A stretch of 64,000 bases of DNA from Puccinia triticina (Eukaryota; Basidiomycota; Pucciniomycetes; Pucciniales; Pucciniaceae). The notes under the pieces were generated by a model. That model saw only the letters and a list, made by a program, of their open reading frames with translations, searched no databases and had not been told where the DNA came from. Both the position numbers and the translations under genes were made by a program. Below, one piece after another: positions 56,370-64,000 of the stretch; the stretch's first letter is position 1; the number at the start of each line of letters is the position of its first letter. The stretch covers positions 4,484,001 through 4,548,000 of the forward strand of contig NC_070568.1 of assembly GCF_026914185.1 (NCBI RefSeq). Direction: 5' to 3'.

Positions 56370-58053
56370 AAAATGTCTTAAATCTAAATCAAGTAGTTAT
56401 AAATTAGTTTTAGTCCTGATAGCTGCTGATTTGATCATTTAAGTAGTTATAGTTGATATATATGATTTTTTTTACTCGAATACAAAGTCCTATTGGACTT
56501 GGGAGATTGATTTTACAAAAGAAAAACGGCTGGTACCCGTGGTACCTGCCTAAAAGACCACTGGTACCCGCCTGGCGGTGCCGGATGCATTGCCGGGTTC
56601 CCGTTTTCTGAAAAAGACACGCGGGTGCCGGTGTTACATTTGGTCCCTGGGTCCGTTTCAACACTCTCTACCCCATTTTCCACTAAATCCCTTATTACAC
56701 ATCACCATCTGGCTGGATAGGCCCAGGAGTGGTATGGCCTTGAATCCTAGCTTATTGGGCAAGCAGCCATCCACACATCATACATGTAATCTATCATTGG
56801 GCTCCTGGAATTCCCTTTGAAAATGCTGGCAAGCTCTTTCCACCGGACAAGGGGCACTTTTTTCAACTGATGTACAGTGGGTTATACTATGTTTTTGGCT
56901 CCACATTTTTCATTGCAGAAGCTCAGGCCACATAATTCAAGTCATGAGATTGGCTACAGGGGTGGAAAAGAAGGTCCCAAGAATTATTATTGACTAAAGA
57001 AAAGTAAAAAGTAAAAATAAGAATGCAAAAATCATCACATTTCTTGCAAATTTCTCATAATTTTAATTACTGTTCAAACCAAGGAGGGAAAATTGTAGAG
57101 CATAGTATGGCATGCAACAGGAATGATAAAAAATGAAAAAAAACTTGAAACCATTGCCAATGATTTTTTGGGTGGATGGGTTATCCACCAATTTCAAATT
57201 GAACTCAGGGACTGTTGGTGATCTTTAAAGATGATGGCATGGTGTTTAAATTACGTTAAAGAATTAATAGAGAATCTATCAGGGCGCGTCTCTAAAGTGG
57301 CAATGCCCTGAATAGAAAAGAACAAGTTGTGAGTTCCTGCAGAGGAAAACACCCTCAACTCAACCATGGCGCGGGAGGAGAAAGCCGCGCCTCCTATGGA
57401 GGGGCTGGTAGAGCTTAGTCATACCTGAACCCTTAAGGTGGTTTGTAAAACTCTAGCTTACCTTAAAAGGTAGTGAGTGAAGGAAAACAGGATAGGAAAG
57501 AGGAGGCAAGGGCGGAGTTGGGACTGTATTTGGAAAAGGAGTCAATTTCAGAGGTTGGTGCGGAAGCAGAGGTGGAGAAAGAGTAGTAGACAAGAAAGAT
57601 ATATATAAATTTGAGATGCAAATAGAAGTAAAGCCCCAGTTTTTTTGTATCAAACAAGATGGACAGGCATTTTATTCTAATAATGATCTGGGGGACCTCC
57701 ACTTGCAAGGAGGTTCTGGAACTTTTATAGCCTAGGAGGCTGGGAACTCAGGTGTTATGTGTCCTCATGGTATTCCTGTTTGAGAACAATCCACGCATGA
57801 GTATTTGCGTGGATTGTGCTCATTTGAGTACAACAACTGGGGAAAAACCCCAGCCAAGTCTGACAAGCAATAACAGGAATTCTCACGTAATTGAATCCTG
57901 TTTATTTGTGCGCGTCTGCATCTTCTGTGATGCTTGCTGTGTCAGTGTTGGCGCTGGCTGGACTAGCCAATGGCTGACAGAATCTCCATGTGGTTCTCTA
58001 AATCCTCAGGATATAGACTCTCAGACAGGGTTTAGCAACTCATAGTTGGGTGG
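56370..58053. other. AT-rich gene-free stretch
   Basis: No supported gene. GGTACCCG/GGTACCTG words near 56530-56650 recur near 30940 and 59100-59240 and mark another dispersed repeat. The stretch ends at the GGTGG target duplication of the third solo LTR. Confidence 0.5.
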
Positions 58054-58925
58054 TGTGAGCCTGTGCCTCTAAAGTGACAACAGGACACAAGAGAAATGGG
58101 GAACACTGGTTGTATTTCTTGGGATAAAGAACTACAAACAGAGAGTAAGAGAAAGAGAGGAAGAAAGAGAAGGAGAAAGAGATATGTATGATCTGGAGGG
58201 GGTCTATCTACTCTTTATAAGAGGATCCTCAAAGTCAACTTGAACCACCTGGAAAAGTGGTAAGGACAGCTGTGCAAGACCAACAGGGGCTACAGCCTCC
58301 GCGCGCACCAAGGAGACAGTGGGGGGACACAGAATAGTAAAACTAATCTGCTCTGATTTTTAGACTAAGTCTAGGATTAACAGAGTAATTTTGATCTTGA
58401 GAGGGGTTGATGTGAAAAGTAATAAAAAGAAGCAATCAAGAGACACAGAGAATCACTCTGGATAATCAAGGTTCAGAGAAAAGGTATACTTACTGTCAAT
58501 AACCTAGGCGCCTGTGACGGTAGGTGTACTGGGAGTGTGGTATCCTCTTGGGTAGTGATCCTGGGTTATCTACGGCGTGGTTCTGGGTCGTCTGAAGTCT
58601 GTAGATCCTCCTCAGGCAAGGGGGATCCTGACTTTGAAAACTTTCACAGTTTGCTTATGTAATTACATGTGTACATGTGGTTTGGCGCGCCTGGTAGCGC
58701 TGACACGTCACAACTGCGCATGCGCGCCACAACTCAAGAACTCAGGGAAGGAGTAGAGTTACAAAGAATTGGTAAGTTTTAACTAGGGTTAAAGTTGCAT
58801 GAGGAAACAGAATATGAAGTCAGAACAAGGATATCTCTTAAGATGAAAAAGATATGAAGTAATTCATATGTAAAAAGTAGAAAAAGGCAGACTTTAGGTC
58901 AGCTGAGTTGACTCTAAGGCTGACA
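58054..58925. mobile_element. solo LTR, family TGTGAGCC, copy 3
   Basis: 872 bp, TGTGAGCC...GGCTGACA, flanked by the perfect 5-bp duplication GGTGG (58049-58053 and 58926-58930). Same orientation as copy 2 and close in sequence, but without its GAGTCGCGGGACTC block. Confidence 0.9.
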
Positions 58926-59980
58926 GGTGGCATCCACCACTTGGGTTTCTATATGTAGTGATCACAGGTGGTGGTGTGTGGTGCTTTGTAGATATGGCAT
59001 ATGGCACCCGGGCACCTGTGGCACATGCATGATGTAGGGAGCCCCCTGAATTTTCACTCATTCCTGAAACCCGCACCTGCATCTGGCACCCACCAGCAGG
59101 TACCTGCAACAACAAACATGTACCCACCTACAGGCACCGGTACTGTTACCCAGGTACCTCGCCCGCCTCAAATTTCACTCAGACTGGACACCCAGCACCC
59201 ACTAGTTGGGTACCAGGCACCTGGCAACAAGTACCTGTTTGCCATCTCTAATGCTGTGGTGTGGTCACTGGTGTTTGGGTTTCAATGAGGGAACCCAAGG
59301 GTTCCTTGTGAAATTTGTTGATACAGAGTCTATTGAGTCTCTGGATATAGAGATTGGATAGAGACAGATAAAAATTTTTGAAAAAAGGAGATGCAGATGG
59401 AGACTGCGGTGGGGAATGTTTTTTGGGTTTGGGTCTTTGTATGTGGGATACAGACCCAATTTACAGACCACGGTGGAGATGCTCTTATGATTTTAAAGTC
59501 AATATTGAACACCTGTTGCAAATCAAATATTGTGATTCCAGGAATGCTTGGACAGATTTTTGAGCTGTGAGCTCAAAATCCTGACATTTGAGTTCAGGTT
59601 TTCAGCCTTCCTGCTGGGCAACAATGACATTTGAGTTCAGGTTTTCAGCCTTCCTGCTGGGCAACAATAGGGGGCTGACATGCCAAGTTTGCAGCTGTGT
59701 TGGTCAGAAAACCAAAATTTTACCGGTGTTGTGGCTCAAAGGCCATAACTTTAGCCCACTGAAAATCTTGAATTGTTCAAGCTTAAGCGGAATCACAATA
59801 ACATTTTGTCTGTAATTGTATGCATCACACTGACATAGCCAATCAGGATTATTTACCAAAACACCCGGCCGTCAGGTTGCGTCGGGATACTCCCGAACCC
59901 CGGTCACACCTTCACCGCTGCCTCCATCAGTGTGGGTGTGACTTGAGGTGTCTCACCGCAGTAACATCAAGCCATCCATC
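58926..59980. other. spacer upstream of the TPR gene
   Basis: No supported gene. Includes the GGTACC-rich repeat (59095-59245) and a 43-bp tandem duplication (below). The last 100 bp are GC-richer and probably contain the promoter and 5' UTR of the TPR gene. Confidence 0.5.
59582..59667 (+). repeat. 43-bp unit repeated twice
   Basis: TGACATTTGAGTTCAGG...GGGCAACAA occurs at 59582 and again at 59625 with no visible difference, a very recent duplication about 315 bp upstream of the TPR gene's ATG. Confidence 0.9.
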
Positions 59981-61206
59981 ATGCCCCACAACGACCTTGA
60001 CATTATCAACAATCGATTCGAAGAGCTTCCGGAAGATCCGAAACCGGCCCAATCTTCCGCTCAGGGAGATTCGAAAGAATCAGTCGATGAAGAACTGGAT
60101 CCACTGGACAAAGTCCTCCTCGAAGCTAATTCACTCAAAGAATTGGGGAACACCGAGTTCCAGAAGCAACGATGGCATACGGCTTTAGGGATATACTCAG
60201 AAGCACTGGCCGCCCTTCCCCTTCGCCCGCTTCCCAAACCATCACCGAAGCCAGGCTCCAACCCACACAGGGATGAATTTTCCGATAATGAAGATGATGC
60301 CAACGACAAAAAAGATCCACATCCCGAGACTCTGGACCATGATTCTGAACCAGGCTCATCAATTCCAGCATCTCTTCAATCCTCCAACGACCCCCGAATC
60401 TCTCGCCTCCGATCGATCTTGAATGCTAACACGGCCGCATGTTATTTAAAATCGGTGGGTAAAATGTCAGCCAATTCAAGTTCTCTCTCCCCTCCCATCC
60501 TGCTCTCCTTTTTTCATAGCGTTGTTGATTGCGATTTACTCTCTTTTCAACGCCACGACCACTAATCAACCGACGTCGTGTATGCTAGGAAGACTGGCAA
60601 TCTGCTGTCCAGGCCGCTGATGCTTGTTAGTTATGATCCTTACTTTCATCATCTTCTGTATGGACAACGCCCTCTGACGAAATGTGACCTCTCTAGCCCT
60701 GAAGGATGATCCGAATTATGCTAAGGCACTACATCGACGGGCACAAGCAAATGAGAAACTAGGCACCTGGGCTTCACTACAAAGCTCCTTAGACGGTTCG
60801 AGTTCCCCTCTATTCCTGTTATCGTTAACGATATTCCGATGCTGATAGGTCGATCACCACTACCATTTTGTCCTTCTCCAGATTACAACGCGATTTCGAA
60901 ACTGCCAGAAGTCCCTCCTGGATTACTGAAAGAAGTTAAAGCGAGTCAAACCCGACTCCCGCCTCTGATCGCCCAACGAAGCGAAGCTGATAAAGCAGAG
61001 ATGATGGCCAAGTTGAAAGACCTGGGTAACACTGTCTTGGGAAAGTTTGGGATGTCTACCGATAATTTTAAATTCACTCCCGTCCGTCTTTTTATTTCCT
61101 TCGTTTATTATCTTCTTGTTTGCTTGACTGACTGGAATATGTTTCACTATTTGTTGGAATCAATCAGAACGAATCGGGTGGTTATTCTATGTCGTTTCAG
61201 CAGTGA
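59981..61206 (+). CDS. TTC1-like TPR co-chaperone
   Basis: About 282 residues in five exons: 59981-60454, 60589-60625, 60697-60795, 60882-61081 and 61168-61206. An acidic N-terminus precedes a three-repeat TPR domain: helix pair one ANSLKELGNTEFQKQRWHTA, repeat two around NANTAACYLKS, repeat three ALKDDPNYAKALHRRAQANE. The family-specific C-terminus follows: KLKDLGNTVLGKFGMSTDNF and GGYSMSFQQ at the stop. This matches animal and fungal TTC1 in order and length (about 290 residues); TTC1 is described as a TPR adaptor of Hsp90/Hsp70 and G proteins, acting in the cytosol. Unusual here is an Asp/Pro-rich insert of about 55 residues between repeats one and two. All introns are GT-AG and all joins keep frame. 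The ATG at 59981 is the first in frame. Confidence 0.9.
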
Positions 61207-61489
61207 ACTTTCACCCTCATGTATTCCAAAGAAGAGGTAATTGCCTCCTCTTCGTCAAATTTCTGCATAAATACATACCTGAATGTAAAATTTACAGAAG
61301 GACTGTATGCCTAAAAAACAAGTGGAGCAAAGAACTACATGACTGCACCATCCTCGCAGAGTATGAATAGCTTCTCAAAGTTCAGGGATGAAAATTCTAC
61401 CGCAAACTGAACTTAAATCGGTTTTGATTCAATACTCATATCCACAAGAAGTTACGATGTTACTCATCGCTTGGTCTATCATAAACTTA

Positions 61490-61711
61490 GGCCCTGTTTG
61501 GCAGCGTCATATTACACAGCGTAATAATAGGAAACATGCTACATTACATATGGTAAAACATGTCTTCTTAGGATAATATTTTGAAAGTAAACCCTCATGA
61601 GGCTTGGCAGTTTACTTCCAAAAGATCAGGCGGAAAAGTAATGTCTTACACAATGTAGGGGGACATGGCAAGATTATTTATTGTGTAATAATCACGCTGC
61701 CAAACAGGGCC
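61490..61711. mobile_element. Tourist-like (PIF/Harbinger) MITE
   Basis: 222 bp with TIRs starting GGCCCTGTTTGGCAGCGT, right end the exact inverse over the first 18 bases. Flanked by TTA (61487-61489 and 61712-61714), the PIF/Harbinger target duplication. It lies about 280 bp after the stop of the TPR gene. Confidence 0.85.
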
Positions 61712-62032
61712 TTAGCTACAGCCTACGCTCCATTTAACTTAACCCCAATTCTGCCTGCAGCAGCTCACTGCCAGCATAATTAGCTGGGTTAAGATTATCC
61801 CAGTTAAACTGTGATGACTTCATCCCAGCCAAATATCCTGGCAGTGCAGGACGGGCAAGGCCTGGGCGCGTTTGGCGGTGCCGGGCACCCGTGCGCGCTC
61901 GGCGATCTCAACTGATGCCGTGGGAGTATTCATTACTAGTTACTCACATTTATTGCCGTTTCTCTTGATCTGTTTGTATATCGTGACACAAGAGGCACCC
62001 AGAACCATGGTGTAAGTGATGCTATTGCTCTA

Positions 62033-62278
62033 GTGCCCCTGTGGTGCAAAAACTCTCCTCTTTGCAACAAGTGCACCGGTAATCACGATTTGAAAACTTG
62101 CAACACACCTCAAACTGAATTAACCAAGTGCTGCATGTGCATCACGCGGGATAAACTAACTTCAAAGAATACAGTCAACACTCTGGACGAAAAATACGCT
62201 CACCCCCAATGGTCTCAATCCTGCCCATCAATGAAACAAGATATCCAATGCCGCAAGCAACGACGTTGGAATGCCTAG
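62033..62278 (+). pseudogene. LINE-type ORF1 zinc-knuckle remnant
   Basis: An 81-codon frame with two closely spaced zinc knuckles, CNKCTGNHDLKTC and CCMCITRDKL followed by HPQWSQSCP. This is the pattern at the end of ORF1 proteins of fungal non-LTR retrotransposons (HPQWSxxCP-like). No reverse transcriptase follows, and the frame is cut off on the left, so it is a fragment. Confidence 0.6.
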
Positions 62279-62526
62279 TCTGAATTCTTCTTTTTTTCCT
62301 TTTTCTCTCTTCCAGCTTGATTTATAACTCCTATCCAACCAAAACCCGGCATTTTGTACTACTTCAATCTTATTTTTATTGGCAATTAAATGCCCTTTTT
62401 TGTACAGAAAGCGGATCTACACTATAGTACGCAATGTCAAATCAAATCTGCACTTAAAAAAAAAAGGCCGCTCCTCTCTGAGTGGTATCAAACATACAGC
62501 CATGTTAGAAAAGCTTGCGGGCTTGT

Positions 62527-62585
62527 GTGGCTGAAAATGATTTCTGCATTTCAGCCACAGGCCTGTACAGCTTCACTGTACAGGC
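62527..62585. repeat. two adjacent perfect hairpins
   Basis: Stem one pairs GTGGCTGAAA (62527-62536) with TTTCAGCCAC (62549-62558). Stem two pairs GCCTGTACAG (62561-62570) with CTGTACAGGC (62576-62585). They are separated by two bases. The 5-nt loop of stem two makes it a tight hairpin. A structured RNA or a tRNA-less SINE head is possible. Confidence 0.65.
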
Positions 62586-64000
62586 AGTTGAAACCCCTTC
62601 GGGCGGCTGGGTCAGCTCAAGGAGGGTGCCGGGCTGGCCGTGGGGTAGGGCTGTCAGCGCCACCTTTTCAAAAGGGGTGCGCCTTGGGGCGCCTGCTGAG
62701 CGCCTGAAGGATGGCGCCTTTGGCTGGCGGTGCCCCGGCAAGCTCGGTGCCACCTATTTTTAACTATTTTTAAGTTGAATTACATATTAAACAAAAATGT
62801 ACATGAAATTTCATTACATTTTGTGCCGCAAAAATGAGAAAAACAGGTGCAAGAAGTACAAAAAACATAAGGGAGTGAAGTGAGGTTTGTTGAAACCTGC
62901 GCTCAATCTCATACTCAGCTGTGCGTGTGGTGCTCTTGGCTGTTTCCACATACGCGCGACTCACAGTCACTAGGTCTCACCAGACTTAACCTAACACAAT
63001 TCTGTATTGCCTGCGCTCTGTCCAAACTCTAATCCTCAGCAAACCCATCCGCATCAACGCTCATCTTTATCACTCACTGCTGTTGCTCACCGCTCAAACT
63101 CAACTCGTCAAGATCAATCTCATCAAGAATCATTGCTCCGTATCAACTGCGAAGCTTTAACTTGGACAGCCTATCTAGCTTCCAACTTGGTGAGAAATGC
63201 CTGAGCATTTCTTCTTTTTCTACCGATTATCATTGTTTACTAACTCTTTCCTCTATCATTAGTTATTCTTGTCTTCGATCTTGTGCGCATTATATTTGTT
63301 AAAAAAACATTGTACCTAGATACTAGGGTTTGTCCGTTTCTCAACTCTTTCTCAACCTCACCAGAACACTAATTCTTACAACCAACTCTCAGTTACCCAA
63401 CATCTTCTTCACACTCTTCAAGTCTCCAATTGTCTATCCTCTCCTCTTGATACATCATCTCTAGGGTTTGTTTCTTAGTCTATTATCATATTGTTTTACT
63501 TGTTATTTACTCTTTTCTCCTTGTTCAGTTCTGGTCTTGAAATACACATCAATAAAACAGATTATTCAGGTCCTTTAAGGTTCAGATTGGAACTGAGACA
63601 ATTTGACCATTGGTGTCATTGCCATCATCTGATGCTAATGTGCTCTGATTACTGCCCTGAAACAGAGGATCACAAAGATAATTGGACTTTTGATCTGGAG
63701 GAATCTCTCAAAACAAGTCTTTGATTTGTGAGAAGAGGAGATGAGGCTTTGCTTGTTTGAAAATCTTTTGGCAGTAGGTGCACTTTGCCTGTCGTCGCCT
63801 TGCATCATCATTTTGTAAGTTAGACATTGAAAGTTAAACCCCCTTCCAACGTGCACCACGCAGGTTAATGAAGGGAGTGACCCATTCTGCAGAAGTGGGC
63901 CTGGTGTTACTGATTGGCGGCATCATTGAATTTTGTAGATTAAAAGGTTTGTTATATGTTTGGAATTGGGGAGCTGGAGCTGGCAGTTGCCCTGGACAAG

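Larger units (their letters stand above)
61712..64000. other. repeat-rich right end of window
   Basis: Apart from the zinc-knuckle remnant and the hairpins below, no gene is supported. 62590-62755 is a GC-rich block (GGTGCCGGGCTGG, GGCGCC words). 63000-63720 contains TCTAGGGTTTGT-type words and a 77-codon open frame (63491-63724) with no domain; it may be part of a retroelement leader. Confidence 0.45.

Overview
The window is from a eukaryote with short GT-AG introns (about 50-90 nt) and gene families typical of basidiomycetes. The copia-type gag, the Plavaka transposase and the dense nesting of transposons resemble what is known from rust fungi (Pucciniales, Puccinia-like). That placement is inferred from protein style and repeat content, not from a marker gene. 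There are no bacterial operons, no CRISPR array, and no rRNA or tRNA gene that I could recognise.

Layout. 2.0-2.5 kb: a glycine-rich secreted protein (minus strand). 4.53-8.76 kb: an apparently intact Tc1/mariner-type transposon with perfect 206-bp terminal inverted repeats (TIRs), a TA target duplication, a three-exon DD34E transposase and a second three-exon gene on the other strand. 8.95-10.5 kb: orphan gene A, starting 186 bp from that transposon. 12.9-13.8 kb: a broken copia-type gag. 14.5-18.8 kb: a non-autonomous CACTA element with a CTT target duplication. It holds a solo LTR and two oppositely oriented arrays of palindromic repeats. 19.6-20.8 kb: an acidic, possibly BCL7-like nuclear protein. 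21-32.6 kb: mostly repeats (MITEs, minisatellites, a decayed Tc1-like transposase split by an insertion, a solo LTR). 32.6-40.2 kb: a Plavaka (CACTA-related) transposon carrying the transposase on the minus strand and, divergently, gene B, a clear paralog of gene A. 41.1-42.2 kb: a small secreted-protein candidate whose C-terminus runs into a MITE-like element. 42.6-46.7 kb: two GC-rich host genes in tandem, a membrane protein and a membrane-anchored alpha/beta hydrolase. 47.8-53.1 kb: a MULE transposon with an 8-bp target duplication. It encodes one long gene joining a MULE transposase, AT-hooks and an OTU-type protease domain, with two nonsense codons. 53.9-56.4 kb: a hAT transposase pseudogene. 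58.0-58.9 kb: a third solo LTR of the same family. 60.0-61.2 kb: a TTC1-like TPR co-chaperone. 61.5-62.3 kb: a Tourist-like MITE and a LINE zinc-knuckle remnant.

How the parts relate. Host genes (A, the BCL7-like gene, the membrane protein, the hydrolase, TTC1) are GC-rich islands in AT-rich repeat DNA. The most interesting signals are (1) the A/B family, with one copy free-standing and one inside the inferred ends of a Plavaka element; (2) the intact two-gene Tc1-type element sitting where A's promoter should be; (3) the OTU-MULE; and (4) the palindromic subterminal arrays of the CACTA element. Exon coordinates were worked out by eye from splice signals and reading frame.
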